DNA of 64,000 nt from Pirellulimonas nuda (GCF_007750855.1 NZ_CP036291.1:2852001-2916000), one strand, 5' to 3'. Positions 19,889-30,965 are shown, numbered from the stretch's first letter. The notes: generated by a model from the sequence alone, not told the origin. Numbers and translations: made by a program.

Positions 19889-21604
19889 ATGACTAGAACT
19901 AGGTACACCGTAGTGCTGCTCGCCATGGCGATGGCGACCAGTGTCTCCTCTACAGCACTGGCGCAAGAAAACTACAACTGGTTACCCGCCGGCAACGGCG
20001 ACTGGAAAGAACCACTCAACTGGGACAATGTCAATTTTGGCAACAATGTGCCCGAAGCGAATTTTGACGACGTGGCGGTCATCGGCAATGGCGGTACCGC
20101 CCAGGTGACCGACACGCGTCTCGATGTCGGTGGCATCAACGTCAACAGCGGCACGCTTAGCGTCATGGCCTTGGGCAATCTAACTTCTAGGGTTGGCAAT
20201 GGCGGCCTCTCTTCGGGGAATGTTGCCGTGGGGGGCGGCGGTACGTTGCATGTAGCCGGCGGGGGCGTCTTGAACGTCGGCACCCCAACCGACAGTTCCA
20301 ACCTGAGCCTCGCTGGAACCTATCGTGTTGAGCTAACCGCTGCTGATCAAAACCCAGTCAACGTCAAAGGGACGGCTACGCTGGGCGGCGGTTTCGTGGC
20401 GAACGTCAACGGGGCCACAGTCAATGCCGGGAGCACTTGGGACGTGATCGACGCAACCTCGATCGCTGGCAACTTCGGTTCCGTCACGGCCGAGGGTACG
20501 CCGCTGCCGGTTGGGCGGGTTTTTTCGCTCAACCAGATGGCGGGCGGGAACGGCTCGATCTTGCGGCTTGGTGTTGAGCAGCGGCTGGTGCTGACGGTAG
20601 ATCGCAATCTGAACACCGCGACGATCCGCAATGCAGCCAACGCAGCGGCGCCCATCAATATCGACAGCTACTTGATCCAATCCGCAACCGGTTCGATCAA
20701 CCCGTCGGGCTGGACGAGCATTGCGGACTCAGATGCTGCTTGGAAGGAGGCGGGCAGCGGGGCGGTGACCAGCAACGCTGTCGCCGAGTTCAACCCGACC
20801 GCTTCTCGGGCCTTCGGCGCCGGCCAGCAACAAGGGATCGGCACGATCTTTTCTGCCAACTATTCCGGCATCCCGTTCGGGGATGATTTTTCGGGGCTGC
20901 AAGACTACGTGTTCACCTACACCAATGCCGGGCAGACCTCGACGGGCGTGGTGGAGTATGTAGGAGACTTCGCCGAGAACAATATCGTGCTCACGGTCAA
21001 TCCCGCGACCGGCGCCGCGGCGATGCAAAACGAATCTGGCAGCGGTGTCTCCATCGATTCCTATTCAATCGCCTCAGCGGCCGGCGGCTTGCTGACCAGT
21101 TGGAACAGCCTACAAGACCAGGGGGGCCCCGGTGGAACCTGGTTAGAAGCCAACGCGTCCGCCAACCGGCTTTCGGAACTGACGCAAACGGGGGCCACGC
21201 GGCTGAATCAGAACGAGGGCTTCAACCTCGGCACGCTCTTCAACACGGCGTCGGCTCAGGACCTGACCTTTCAATTCTTGATCGCCGGCACTACCACGGT
21301 GGTAAACGGGATCGTGGAATACGGCGCGCTGCCGACCAACCTGCTGCCTCCGAGCGCGTTTAACCCCGCGGATTACAACCAGGACGGCTTTGTTGACGCG
21401 GCCGACTACACGGTGTGGCGGGATGGCGGAAGCCCTGATTCGACCAATGCGGGTTACCTGCTGTGGAAGCAGAATTTTGGGGCTGGGGCCGGCGTGGCGG
21501 CTGCCCAGTCATCAGCGTCAGTACCGGAGCCGTGTTCGGCTTGTTTGGGATTGATTGTCCTGTCGCTAGCCTTGCGAGGCAAACGACGCCTGTGTTCGAC
21601 GTAA
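19889..21604 (+). CDS. PEP-CTERM protein with autotransporter-like beta repeats
   Basis: This 571-aa exported protein has a signal peptide ending STALAQENYNW. The N-terminal third resembles planctomycete beta-helix 'autotransporter strand' proteins (GGTAQVTDTRLDVGGINVNSG, GGGGTLHVAGGGVLNVG). Two internal repeats about 110 residues apart start LVLTVDRNLNTATIRN and IVLTVNPATGAAAMQN, each followed by IDSY.I and a W-containing stretch; they look like duplicated domains. A dockerin-like motif ([18 protein letters not shown]) precedes the sorting signal VPEPCSACLGLIVLSLAL and RGKRR. It has the same orientation as the LamG cluster, 70 bp downstream. It is probably a cell-surface or matrix protein; the molecular function is unknown. 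Confidence 0.85.
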   Translation: MTRTRYTVVLLAMAMATSVSSTALAQENYNWLPAGNGDWKEPLNWDNVNFGNNVPEANFDDVAVIGNGGTAQVTDTRLDVGGINVNSGTLSVMALGNLTSRVGNGGLSSGNVAVGGGGTLHVAGGGVLNVGTPTDSSNLSLAGTYRVELTAADQNPVNVKGTATLGGGFVANVNGATVNAGSTWDVIDATSIAGNFGSVTAEGTPLPVGRVFSLNQMAGGNGSILRLGVEQRLVLTVDRNLNTATIRNAANAAAPINIDSYLIQSATGSINPSGWTSIADSDAAWKEAGSGAVTSNAVAEFNPTASRAFGAGQQQGIGTIFSANYSGIPFGDDFSGLQDYVFTYTNAGQTSTGVVEYVGDFAENNIVLTVNPATGAAAMQNESGSGVSIDSYSIASAAGGLLTSWNSLQDQGGPGGTWLEANASANRLSELTQTGATRLNQNEGFNLGTLFNTASAQDLTFQFLIAGTTTVVNGIVEYGALPTNLLPPSAFNPADYNQDGFVDAADYTVWRDGGSPDSTNAGYLLWKQNFGAGAGVAAAQSSASVPEPCSACLGLIVLSLALRGKRRLCST

Positions 21605-21880
21605 CGTGCGGTCAAGTGACTGGTCCAAGTGCGGTTCGGCACGCGCAGAACGGGTTTCCGCGCATGCCGGGCCGCTTCTTTTCGTTCGCGGCCATCGCCG
21701 ACCGGCCGGTTCTCAAGTATGCAAGAGTGTAGGCGCTCCAGGACAATCAATAGAGTCAGGCAGTCGAGGATTCTGTTCTGTCGGGCCGCCGCCGTTAGCA
21801 ATCGTCATTTTTGCTGCGCCGTCCTCGCTCAGCAGCACGTCGGAGCATCGGCAGGGCCCTACTCAGTAGCAACCGAAATC

Positions 21881-24800
21881 ATGAAAGCATTGACCGGCAG
21901 GCAGAGAATCCGAGTCTTCCAGTTCGAGCGGCTGGAGGAGCGCCGGGTCTTGGCGGCAGACCTCGTGATTTCGGAGTTTCTGGCGTCCAACAGCGGCGGT
22001 CTGAAGGACGGCGACGGCGATTCGTCCGACTGGGTCGAGGTTCTCAACGCGGGCGATACGGCGGCCGACCTGGGGGGCTACTACCTGACGGACGACAGCA
22101 CGAACCTCACCAAGTGGGCTTTTCCTGCCGGGACAACGCTTGGCCCCGGCGCCATGCTGATTGTCTTCGCCTCGGACAAGGGCGCCAACGGCCCGGCGGG
22201 CGAGCTTCACACCCCTTATAAGCTTAGCGCCGGCGGCGAGTACCTGGGGCTCATCGACCCCGATGGCCAGAGCGTCGTCCACGCCTTCGCGCCCGAGTTT
22301 CCATCGCAAGAGACGAACATTTCTTACGGCTTGTCGATGACGAGCAGCGAAGAGCAGGTGCTGGTTGGTTCCACCGCCGCGATGAGCTACTGGGTCCCAA
22401 CGAGCGGCGTGGTTGATTCGACCTGGACCCAGCTCGCCTTTGATGACAGCGGCTGGGCGGTCGGCACGCCCGGGATCGGCTACGAGAACAACCTCGGCAG
22501 CGACAGCAGCTACGATCCGCTGATTAACGCCCCCGTCCCGTCGGGGACGACCACGGCCTACACCCGGTTTTCGTTCAACCTGACAGACCTGAGCCAGATC
22601 AGTTCGCTCTCCTTGGAGATGATCTATGACGACGGGTTTGCCGCGTATCTGAACGGCGAACTGGTCGAGTCCGAAAACGCTCCGGCCACCCTCAACTTCC
22701 AGTCTTTCGTCAGCTCCAATCTGGAGCGGCCCGACGGCGAGGTCCTCGACGCGTATGTCCGATTCGACCTGTCTGCCTTCACAGACAGGCTGGTAGTGGG
22801 CGAGAACGTGCTGGCGATCCACGCCTTGAACCAGGCGAGTAGCTCGGACATGCTGATGATCCCGCGCCTCGTCGCGAGTGGCTCGGCGCTCGTGCGACCC
22901 TTGATCGAGGGCTACTTCGCGCAGCCGACCCCCGGCACAGCGAATCCAGAATCGCTGCTGGGAATCGTTGCCGACACCAAGTTCAGCGTCGACCGGGGCT
23001 TCTTCGACGCGCCTTTCGTCGTGGAGATTACGACGCAGACTCAGGGCGCCACGATCGTCTACACAACCGATGGTTCGGCGCCCGCGGTGGATAGCAATCT
23101 CAACGTCGTCAATGGCGTCCTGTACAACCCGGCGTCACCCGTGACAATTACTGGGACCACCAACTTGCGGGCGGCGGCCTTCAAGCTCGGTCACGCTCCC
23201 ACCAACGTTGATACGCAAACCTACCTGTTTACCAGCGACATAATCGGTCAGACGTACCAATCGGCGATCGATGCGGGGCTTCCTGCCTCCTGGGGGTCAC
23301 GCTCCGCGGACTACGGGCTCGACCCCGACGTGATCGGGCCGGGCGACCTTTTTGGTGGAGTCTACGCTTCACAGATAGAAGACAGCCTCAAAGCGATCCC
23401 CACGATCTCGCTGACGCTGGACGACGCCGACTTCTTCGGTCCGAACGGCATCTACGCCAACGTGGGGGGCAGAGGAGTCGATTGGGAGCGTGCGACCTCG
23501 GCGGAGTTGATCTTCTCGGATGGGAGTGAGGGATTCCAGATCGACGCTGGACTGCGCATCCATGGCGCCGCATCACGCAACCTGTCGAAGAAGAACGCGC
23601 TGCGGCTCTTGTTCAAAAGCGAGTACGGCGATACCAAGCTCAATTTCCCGCTATTTGGCGAAACGGGTGTCGATAAGTTTGACACCATTGTGCTGCGGCC
23701 TCATTTCAATGACGGCTGGGGTTGGGGTGGCGCCGGCGGCGATCCGTTGTTTATCCGCGACCAGTGGTTCAGGGATACGCAGGCGGCGATGGGCCACGCG
23801 TCCGCGCGGGGGAATGTCGTACACCTCTACGTGAACGGGTTGTATTGGGGTCTGTACAATCCCAGCGAACGCCCCGACGTGTCGTTCGCCGCAGAGACGT
23901 TCGGTGGCGAGAAGGAGGAGTACGACGCCGTCAATCACAACGGTCTTCATGGTGGGAGCATCGCCGCCTACAACCAGATGATTGACGTCACGACAGACGT
24001 CGCGAGGGGGTCCACCCAAGCCACCAAGAACGTCGCCTACCAGCAGCTTCAGGGGAAACTGCCTAACGGCGCCGTGGACCCAAACCAAGAGGTCCTTCTC
24101 GAGGTTACGAACTACATCGATTACATGATTCTCAACCACTACGGCGGCAATGATGATTGGCCGAACCGAAACTGGTATGCGAATCGACGCCGCGGCCCGG
24201 AGAGCGAGGGCTTTCGGTTTTTTGCTTGGGACAGCGAAATATCGCTCGCTCTGAGCACGCGCACGGACGTGAATGAAAGCTACATCGGAGCCAATACCGG
24301 AGCGGCCGAGGCCTACGGAAACCTCGTCTCCAGCGACGAGTTTCGGATCGCGTTTGCGGACCGGGTCCACAAGCACCTTTTCAACGCAGGGGCGCTCTAC
24401 GTAGATCCCAGCAGCCCTTCCTATGACCCCCAAAATCCGCAGGGCAATGTGCCCGCGAGTCGGTTTGCCGACCTGTCTGAGACGGTGTTCGACGCCATGG
24501 TCGCTGAATCGGCTCGCTGGGGCGATCAGCACGTCACGGTCCCCCGCACGAGAGACTTGGAGTGGCAGCAGCAGCTCGACTACATGCTCGGCGTGTACTT
24601 CCGGGATCGACACGGCATCGTCCTCGATCAGTGGAGATCGGCGGGGCTCTATCCCGATACCGGCGCGCCCGAGTTTCTTGTCGATAGCGTGCGTCAGCAC
24701 GGGGGCGAACTCGACTCGGCCGCAGTGGTCACTTTTGAGAATCCGAACGCGGCAGTGCAAGGAACGATCTACTACACCACCGACGGGACCGACCCCCGAC

Positions 24801-25540
24801 TTATCGGGGGGAGCGTGAATTCAGCGAGCGCCAGCGTGTTCGCGGGCGCCGTGCAGCTGCCGGGCGGGGAAACGACCGTCAAGGCTCGGATCCTCCGTGA
24901 TGGCCAATGGAGCGCATTGACCGACGCCACTTTCTCCGTCCCGCTCGCAGAGAACGCGGACTTTAACGGCGACGGGTTTGTAGACTCGGCGGATTACACG
25001 GTGTGGCGTGACAATCTCGGCGTGTCTGGCGGCGCCGGCCTGCAAGGGGACGCCAACTATGACGGGGTTGTTGATTCGGGCGACTATCAGGTGTGGAGGG
25101 CCCAGTTCGGATCAGCTGCAGCGGTGGCGTTGCCGGCGTTCGGAAGTCAAGCGGCGCCAGCCAGCGTGTTGGGGGTGACCAGCCCTGTTGGAGACGAGGC
25201 CCCGTCGACGCAGGCTTTCGCGGGTCTCTTAGGATTACAGTTGCCGTCGGAGGCGTTGCGGCATGTCAGGAGCAGTCCTGTTCAGGGCCCGCCGCGTCCG
25301 ATGGAGCGAGAGGCGCTTGATCCGGCGCAGGTGGCGGGTCAGCAGGTTGGATCGGTTGCTTCGAGCGCCGACTCGACGAGTCTGATCGCGTCTATTGATC
25401 GGCAGGCGGTTGATGAAGCGATTGCTGCATGGGGCGAAGAATCATTCAATGAGATCTCATCAGACGTTGTAGCGGGAGAGGTTTGGGGAGAATCACGGCT
25501 CTCGTACAGCAGAAGAGCCGGCCGGGGCACACGAACGTAG
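21881..25540 (+). CDS. Giant CotH/lamin-tail/dockerin surface protein
   Basis: This protein is 1219 aa. I take the ATG at 21881 because the planctomycete export signature [13 protein letters not shown] then lies 16 residues in; the frame is open further upstream without a better start. After it come a lamin-tail-like domain (about 26-130, [11 protein letters not shown]), a beta-sandwich with TTDGSAP (chitobiase-like fragment), and a CotH kinase-like domain from about 560 ([41 protein letters not shown]). A second TTDGTDP block follows, then dockerin-like pairs around 1026-1078 ([32 protein letters not shown]). CotH proteins phosphorylate surface proteins in other bacteria. There is no PEP-CTERM; the last 12 residues are basic and may be foreign, next to the IS3 relic. 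Confidence 0.85.
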   Translation: MKALTGRQRIRVFQFERLEERRVLAADLVISEFLASNSGGLKDGDGDSSDWVEVLNAGDTAADLGGYYLTDDSTNLTKWAFPAGTTLGPGAMLIVFASDKGANGPAGELHTPYKLSAGGEYLGLIDPDGQSVVHAFAPEFPSQETNISYGLSMTSSEEQVLVGSTAAMSYWVPTSGVVDSTWTQLAFDDSGWAVGTPGIGYENNLGSDSSYDPLINAPVPSGTTTAYTRFSFNLTDLSQISSLSLEMIYDDGFAAYLNGELVESENAPATLNFQSFVSSNLERPDGEVLDAYVRFDLSAFTDRLVVGENVLAIHALNQASSSDMLMIPRLVASGSALVRPLIEGYFAQPTPGTANPESLLGIVADTKFSVDRGFFDAPFVVEITTQTQGATIVYTTDGSAPAVDSNLNVVNGVLYNPASPVTITGTTNLRAAAFKLGHAPTNVDTQTYLFTSDIIGQTYQSAIDAGLPASWGSRSADYGLDPDVIGPGDLFGGVYASQIEDSLKAIPTISLTLDDADFFGPNGIYANVGGRGVDWERATSAELIFSDGSEGFQIDAGLRIHGAASRNLSKKNALRLLFKSEYGDTKLNFPLFGETGVDKFDTIVLRPHFNDGWGWGGAGGDPLFIRDQWFRDTQAAMGHASARGNVVHLYVNGLYWGLYNPSERPDVSFAAETFGGEKEEYDAVNHNGLHGGSIAAYNQMIDVTTDVARGSTQATKNVAYQQLQGKLPNGAVDPNQEVLLEVTNYIDYMILNHYGGNDDWPNRNWYANRRRGPESEGFRFFAWDSEISLALSTRTDVNESYIGANTGAAEAYGNLVSSDEFRIAFADRVHKHLFNAGALYVDPSSPSYDPQNPQGNVPASRFADLSETVFDAMVAESARWGDQHVTVPRTRDLEWQQQLDYMLGVYFRDRHGIVLDQWRSAGLYPDTGAPEFLVDSVRQHGGELDSAAVVTFENPNAAVQGTIYYTTDGTDPRLIGGSVNSASASVFAGAVQLPGGETTVKARILRDGQWSALTDATFSVPLAENADFNGDGFVDSADYTVWRDNLGVSGGAGLQGDANYDGVVDSGDYQVWRAQFGSAAAVALPAFGSQAAPASVLGVTSPVGDEAPSTQAFAGLLGLQLPSEALRHVRSSPVQGPPRPMEREALDPAQVAGQQVGSVASSADSTSLIASIDRQAVDEAIAAWGEESFNEISSDVVAGEVWGESRLSYSRRAGRGTRT

Positions 25541-25639
25541 CCCAGGCGGGGCTATTTCGGCGGCGATACGCTCCGAGTCGTGTGGGCCGGCGGAGTGTCC
25601 GAGCTGTGCCGTGGTTCGCGGATAGGTTGGGGGAGTCGG

Positions 25640-26161
25640 ATCCCACGCCACAAAGACCGCTGCGTGCTTGGTTTCTGGTTGGTTGGGACTCATTTGGCTA
25701 AGTGATTGATGAGTGCATTTTGGATCGCAATCGGTGCTGATATATTTGGGCAGGTTCAGACGCGCCGCTTCCGAGTTGGCGTCGTGCCCGTTGTTGGCCA
25801 AGTCTTGCTTCCGCGACCAGAAGAACCGCTCCGCCGCCCGGATTGGCGAGCAGGTGGACCTACGCTCTCGGGAAAACTTCTGACAGGCGTCCGACGGCGA
25901 CGCATAGCTGCGGGCGCGATGGAGCAGCAGCTCAAGGACGACCGGTCTGCCGCATTTGATCGCGGGCCGCAGCGTTTCCGATGCGAGCGGGTCCGCGGGC
26001 GAGTCGCTCAGCGCCCGGTCGGCGACCCTGCGACTGAACAGGTCGAGCGCCACAGCCAGGCAGGCCCATTCTCGCACGGTCGTCAAGGAGTTGATATTGG
26101 TGAACCAACTCCGACTGGGGCGCGTGGCGTCGAAGTCGCGGTGAAGCAGATCGAGAGTCAT
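25640..26161 (-). pseudogene. Decayed IS3 orfB (integrase-type transposase)
   Basis: This minus-strand frame starts MTLDLLHRDFDATRPSRSW and matches the rve integrase core of IS3 transposases by pattern (LDLFSRRVADRALSDSPADPL, AERFFWSRKQDLANN, SPNQPETKHA). The first catalytic Asp is lost: the intact copy has WVTDITY, this one WFTNINS. The second-Asp region is scrambled. The N-terminal third is not in this frame. It is clearly non-functional. Confidence 0.75.
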
Positions 26162-26237
26162 TTCTTTCCGGTGATCGGCCTAGTTGGTGTTTGGCTTAGA
26201 GATGGACGACACGCAGTTTTTCTTTCCCGAATCGTGT

Positions 26238-26699
26238 TTAGAGCGCGCGACCGCCTGGCGGCACGAGCCTTCCGTTGCTTTGGGCTTGGCAGTCTCCTTG
26301 GCGACGTTGCCGCTCCCATGTGCTGCGTGCCGGCCTGCGAGGGCGCGGCGCGCGGCGGCTGCGATTGGCGGCGCATGCCCCTGAGCGCGAGGGCTTGGCT
26401 CGCGATCGGTTACCGCGTTCTAGCCCGTCATCGGCATGTCGATCACCCCGAAAAGGGCGGCGAAGGACGTATTGGGTACTCCGCTTTGGCAGCGGGCGGA
26501 CTTCTTCGCACGGCGGACCCGTCGGCACGGGCTTTGCATGCCAGGCCCATCGCCTCGGTCGGCTCACCCCCACCGTCGCCGCGGCCGCCTCGAGCGAGTG
26601 CCGTTCCCCTGCACCCAGCCGCATCTTGTCTCGCTTGAACGCCTCCTCGCATGCCCGACATCGCCACCGACCATTCTCGTGTTCGTCCACGACCCGCAC
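26238..26699 (-). pseudogene. Decayed IS3 orfA
   Basis: This minus-strand frame begins MRVVDEHENGRWRCRACEEAFKRDK and later reads RRWAWHAKPVPTGPPCEEV. It corresponds to the intact orfA (MDEQQEDGRRPRRSYDEAFKRDA ... LRAWHAKLVPAPAPCGE split over its length), then loses the reading frame. It is a remnant of the helix-turn-helix subunit of the same dead element. Confidence 0.65.
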
Positions 26700-26780
26700 C
26701 CGCGTTGGGCGCTATTAGCCGGCTCCGCCGCTGTCCGGAAGTCATGGGCTAACGCAGGTTTCGCCTAGCACCAGATCATC

Positions 26781-29700
26781 ATGCAGACCCAATCTCTAGC
26801 GTGGCCCTTCGGTTTCTTGTCCTGGCTTCTCTTGTGCCTGACAGCAACGGTAGGAGCTGCCGACGAAACGAAGCCAATGGGGCTGCGGACCGACTTCCGC
26901 CAGACGCCGCTTGGCGTGGATCTTCCCGATCCCCGATTATCATGGAGACTCGAAGGCGAGCGGCCGGGGCTCGCCCAATTGGCTTTTCAGATACAGGTCG
27001 CGAGCGACCCCAACGGATTCGAGCGGCCGAATTTCTGGGATTCGGGTTGGGTCCAGGACGCGCAGTCCGCCGCTATCCTCTACGAGTGCAAGGCCTTCGC
27101 CGCAAAACAGCGAATCTACTGGCGAGTGCGGATCGAGGATGACCGGGGCGAGATTGGACCGTGGTCGGAGCCGACTTGGTTCGAGGCAGGGCTGCTGGAG
27201 GACACGGACTGGAATGGGGCCGATTGGATCTCTTGCTCACGCCGGCTTCAGACCGAGTACGGCCCGCCCAACGTAATGGGGGATTGGATCTCTGCTAGAG
27301 AAGAGGGAGCGCCGGCGGAGACGATCACCTACAAGTTTGCGTTTCCTCTCCCAGAAAAGCATGTCGTTTACGCCGGCGCCTGGTGGAGCCACGTGGAGCA
27401 GGGCGAGATCAACGTGTTGGTCAATGGATTAAAGGGGCTCAACGGCACGGAGGGGCCGCCGACGATCTACTACAAGGACTTCGGATTCTACATGCAGAGG
27501 GAGAACGAGGTCCGCATCAGCCTCTCTGGCGCCGATCTTTCGACGCCGGTGTGTTTCGGGATGAGAATCGTCTTCGCCGACGGCAGCGAGAAGATCATCG
27601 GGACCTCTGAGCGATGGTCCGTTGTGCACGGCGGTGAAGAAAAGTCGGTCCGCGTGGCCTGCGACTACGGCAAGGAACCTCTGGGCAGGGCAAAGGTCTC
27701 GCCACGAGCCCCCTTAGAGGCGGCATGGTACAAGATGGATTTCGAAATAAACAAGAAGGTGGCTTCGGCTCGCCTTTATATCTGTGGCTTGGGTTACAAC
27801 GAGCCATACTTGAACGGCGTTAAAGTCGGAGACCATGTGCTCGATCCTGGGCAAACAGACTACGAGACCTTCGCTCACTACGCTGTGTTCGACGCCGGAG
27901 ATCAGATAGAACAAGGCACAAACGCGCTTGCGGTCTTGCTGGGCGACGGGTGGTACAACAATGACCGCTGGTTCTCCAATCCAAGGCGCCTATACGGCAA
28001 GCCTGGTCTGCGGGCCTATCTTGATATCCGCTACGAGGACGGAACTTGCGACCAGGTGGTTACAAACCGCCACTGGCACTGGAAGCCTGCGGGGATCACG
28101 ATGTCTAATCTCTTCCTCGGTGATCATGTCGACTTCCGCAAGTGGCACGCGGAGTGGGAGAGTCCGGGCACGCCCCTTGGCTGGCGGCCCGTCCGGAAGG
28201 TCAAGCCTTTGTCGCCCAAGTTGGTCGCACAGGACTTTCCCCCGGTTCGAGTCGTCCGGGAGATCGAGCCGGTGAAGACCTGGCAGGTTGGAGAGAAAAC
28301 ATGGATTGTCGATCTGGGGGAGAATATCAGCGGCTGGGTCGGACTCGATATCGAGGAGCCCGCAGGCACCGAGATCCGGCTGCGTCTCACCGAGATGCTC
28401 GACCCTTCCGGCAAGTACTTGGACAACGTCCCGGAATCTTTTTGGAGCTGTCATTCGTCTCCTCAGCACCACTGGATTATCGCTGACGGCAGGCCTCGAA
28501 CGTGGAGACCGTACTTTAGTTATCACGGCTTCCGCTTCGCGGAGATTCACGGTCTTAGCAAGCCGCCGACTGCCGAGCAGATTAGAGGGATGGTCGTCAA
28601 CACCGACTGCCCCGTCACTGCTTCGTTCAAGTCGTCGGACCCGCTCCTGGACCGCATCTTCCAGATGGGCGTCCGAGGCCACCTGAGCAACATGCACTCG
28701 GTCTTGGAGGATTGCCCGCACCGGGAGAAGTGCTTGTGGGGCGGAGATCTCCATTCTTCGTGGGCGACGGGTTTTCACACGCTGGATTCTGCGAGTTTCT
28801 ACCGCCAGCAGGTTCGGCTCTTCTACACCCGGCCATTCGACCCCAGAGGAATTCCGGGCCGGGTCGGCGTGGGTAGACGAGCAACGAACAGCACGCTCGA
28901 TTTCACCTGGTCGGTCTCTCCTCTGTTCATTGCATGGCGCAACTACCGCCAGAATGGCGATCTGCAGACTCCCGAAGAATTCTACGATCTGATGCGATCC
29001 TTTCTGAGCTATTTCGAGAAAGAGTCGCCCGATCTGATTCCGGTGATTCACCGTTACGGCGACCACGCGCCACCGATTGGCGTTCCAAGAACTCCGGCCG
29101 ATAGCCAATTGATCGCTGCCATTAATTACTTCGCCGCAGCCGAGCGATTTTCACAGTTTGCCGAAGCGTTGGGCAGGGACGACGATGTCCGCTGGAGCCG
29201 CGAGCTCGCCGGCCGAATCCGAGAGTCGATTGTGAGTAGCTTCTATGACGCCGGTCGCAAGACCTTCGGCAATGGCACGCACGACAGCCTCGCTCTGGCC
29301 TTTGGGGTCGTTAAGCCTTCACAGCGCGACGCCGTGGCGGCTTCGTTGGCAAAGGTCTATCAGGAGAACGGCAGGCAATTTGATGGCGGCTTCATGTCCT
29401 ACGAGATCTACCCTCAGTTGACCGAGTTTGGCAATGTTGATCTCGCGTTGGAGATGTTGCGGAATCCGGCCTATCCGGGCATCGCCCAGAGCATCCGCGA
29501 CTACGACGCGACAACCATCTTCGAGAGGTTTCGAAACGACTCGCGCCGGGCCCAGGTGCGCCATTCGCTGAACCACCACGCGGCGAACCACCCGACGGCG
29601 TGGATGCTGAACTATCTTGCTGGGATCCGCTGCCACCCGGAGGAGCCTGGGTTTCGTCGTTTGCTCCTGCAGCCCTTTATTCCAAAGGATTTGGAGTGGG

Positions 29701-30731
29701 TAAAAGCAGAGATGGAGACCCCCTACGGCGTGGTGAAGAGCAGTTGGAAGCAAGAGACAGGACGGCTGAGTTGGCGATTCGTCATTCCACCAAGTTCCGT
29801 GGCGGAGCTGCGGCCGCCGAGAGGGATCAAAGTCATCCAGTTGGACGGTCGCAAGACGCAGGTTGTCGATGGCAAGCTGGATTTGCCCTCCGGAACCTAT
29901 CAAGCCCAATGGAAGCAAGAGCCTATGCTGCAAGAGGAGGAGGCGGCGTCGTGGAACTCTCGCCTTCGTCCTCCTGCAGGACGCCTGGCTATCGTCGTCG
30001 ACGGAAACTCACCCGATCCAGATGATATCGGCGCCACGGCGGTGATGTTCGGCCTTCTCAACAGGTCGGGCCTGAACAGTCGGTTGGTGCATCTCTCCCA
30101 TTCGTGTGATCTGCGGCCTACGGAGCGGATTTCGGGGAAGGACGAGCGACGACGGCAGAAGGTCCTGGACGAAGTCTGCGAACAGGGGCTGCTTCATTTC
30201 GGCCCCTTTGAGCGGCTGAAGTGCTGCTTCAATTGCCGGAAAGAGCGGGAAGCTGCGGTAGCCGATCTGCGTGACGCCATTAATGCGTCGTCCCCGGATA
30301 GTCCACTTTGGATTATTGAAGCGGGAGAGCCCGACGTGATTGGTTTCGCTCTTCAAAGGGCGGATCCGTCGAAATCCCGGTACGTTCACATTGTCTCGCA
30401 TCATCCCGCTAACGATGACAGCGGTGACTTCTTTGAGTGGCCGGAGATTCTTGCCTTTGGGATTGAGGAACATCAGATAGGGGATCAGAATACGCTATTG
30501 CAAACGACGAAGACGCCTTGGGATTGGGCAAGAAAGCAACCGGACCCTGGGATTGCCTGGATCTGGGATCGCTTGCATTACGCTGAGCAGGACGGAGTGG
30601 TGGAGTTCCAGAAAAACAAGTTCGATTGCTCCGATGCCGGGATGCTGTATTGGTGGATCACGGGAGCTCAGTCGGGAGGAGAGAAGAAGGCCACGCCAGA
30701 TGACTTCAAGCAACTTCTGATAAGGAAGTAG
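26781..30731 (+). CDS. GH78 alpha-L-rhamnosidase fused to nucleoside-hydrolase-like domain
   Basis: This is a 1316-aa exported enzyme; the signal peptide ends ATVGAADET. Residues about 30-1040 have the GH78 order: a beta-sandwich N-domain (PLGVDLPDPRLSWRL), then SARLYICGLGYNEPYLNGVKV and DLGENISGWVGL. The (alpha/alpha)6 barrel carries the acid motif EDCPHREKCLWGGDLHSS near residue 643, and the C-terminal beta domain follows. GH78 enzymes cleave terminal alpha-L-rhamnose by inversion. From about 1065 to the end there is an extra domain (RLAIVVDGNSPDPDDIGATA, IIEAGEPDVIGFAL, HPANDDSGDFFEWPEI) resembling the DxNxDxDD fold of nucleoside hydrolases, unusual on a rhamnosidase. No strong ribosome binding site precedes the ATG. 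A 187-bp near-copy of the 3' end lies at 43203-43389. Confidence 0.88.
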   Translation: MQTQSLAWPFGFLSWLLLCLTATVGAADETKPMGLRTDFRQTPLGVDLPDPRLSWRLEGERPGLAQLAFQIQVASDPNGFERPNFWDSGWVQDAQSAAILYECKAFAAKQRIYWRVRIEDDRGEIGPWSEPTWFEAGLLEDTDWNGADWISCSRRLQTEYGPPNVMGDWISAREEGAPAETITYKFAFPLPEKHVVYAGAWWSHVEQGEINVLVNGLKGLNGTEGPPTIYYKDFGFYMQRENEVRISLSGADLSTPVCFGMRIVFADGSEKIIGTSERWSVVHGGEEKSVRVACDYGKEPLGRAKVSPRAPLEAAWYKMDFEINKKVASARLYICGLGYNEPYLNGVKVGDHVLDPGQTDYETFAHYAVFDAGDQIEQGTNALAVLLGDGWYNNDRWFSNPRRLYGKPGLRAYLDIRYEDGTCDQVVTNRHWHWKPAGITMSNLFLGDHVDFRKWHAEWESPGTPLGWRPVRKVKPLSPKLVAQDFPPVRVVREIEPVKTWQVGEKTWIVDLGENISGWVGLDIEEPAGTEIRLRLTEMLDPSGKYLDNVPESFWSCHSSPQHHWIIADGRPRTWRPYFSYHGFRFAEIHGLSKPPTAEQIRGMVVNTDCPVTASFKSSDPLLDRIFQMGVRGHLSNMHSVLEDCPHREKCLWGGDLHSSWATGFHTLDSASFYRQQVRLFYTRPFDPRGIPGRVGVGRRATNSTLDFTWSVSPLFIAWRNYRQNGDLQTPEEFYDLMRSFLSYFEKESPDLIPVIHRYGDHAPPIGVPRTPADSQLIAAINYFAAAERFSQFAEALGRDDDVRWSRELAGRIRESIVSSFYDAGRKTFGNGTHDSLALAFGVVKPSQRDAVAASLAKVYQENGRQFDGGFMSYEIYPQLTEFGNVDLALEMLRNPAYPGIAQSIRDYDATTIFERFRNDSRRAQVRHSLNHHAANHPTAWMLNYLAGIRCHPEEPGFRRLLLQPFIPKDLEWVKAEMETPYGVVKSSWKQETGRLSWRFVIPPSSVAELRPPRGIKVIQLDGRKTQVVDGKLDLPSGTYQAQWKQEPMLQEEEAASWNSRLRPPAGRLAIVVDGNSPDPDDIGATAVMFGLLNRSGLNSRLVHLSHSCDLRPTERISGKDERRRQKVLDEVCEQGLLHFGPFERLKCCFNCRKEREAAVADLRDAINASSPDSPLWIIEAGEPDVIGFALQRADPSKSRYVHIVSHHPANDDSGDFFEWPEILAFGIEEHQIGDQNTLLQTTKTPWDWARKQPDPGIAWIWDRLHYAEQDGVVEFQKNKFDCSDAGMLYWWITGAQSGGEKKATPDDFKQLLIRK

Positions 30732-30965
30732 TCTCCGCCGCTTTCTATACTGATCCCGTCTCAGGGCTGAGCCCCAACTACGGCAATTGTCTGGGCAAAG
30801 GCGTCATCGGGGATCGGTTCTAATCCGACTCGGGTATACTGGGCCCTGCTGCGGCTTCACCCAGGGGAGGCTGCCGGCCGCTCTTGCGTAGTGCCGGCCG
30901 GCCGACGGCTTTGCGCGACGCAAGCGCCGCCGCTGACGGTGCTCAACAATCCGTTCGGAGGCCGC

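Larger units (their letters stand above)
25545..26756 (-). mobile_element. Degenerate IS3-family element
   Basis: This is a dead relative of the intact IS3 element at 43389-44689, in the opposite orientation. The tip at 26756 reads, on the minus strand, TGCGTTAGCCCATGACTTCC, closely matching the intact tip TGCGTTAGCCCAGTACATTC. The orfA and orfB remnants follow, both decayed. The distal end, near 25545-25640, is not recognisable. It separates the CotH gene from the GH78 gene. Confidence 0.7.

Noticed and set aside
23651-24760. Long antisense frame of 369 codons in the CotH gene
   Set aside because: It is a codon-bias shadow of the real gene, which has clear domains on the plus strand.
30800-30845. 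tRNA-like T-arm (ggttctaatccg)
   Set aside because: No acceptor stem, anticodon arm or CCA can be folded around it; it is probably chance.
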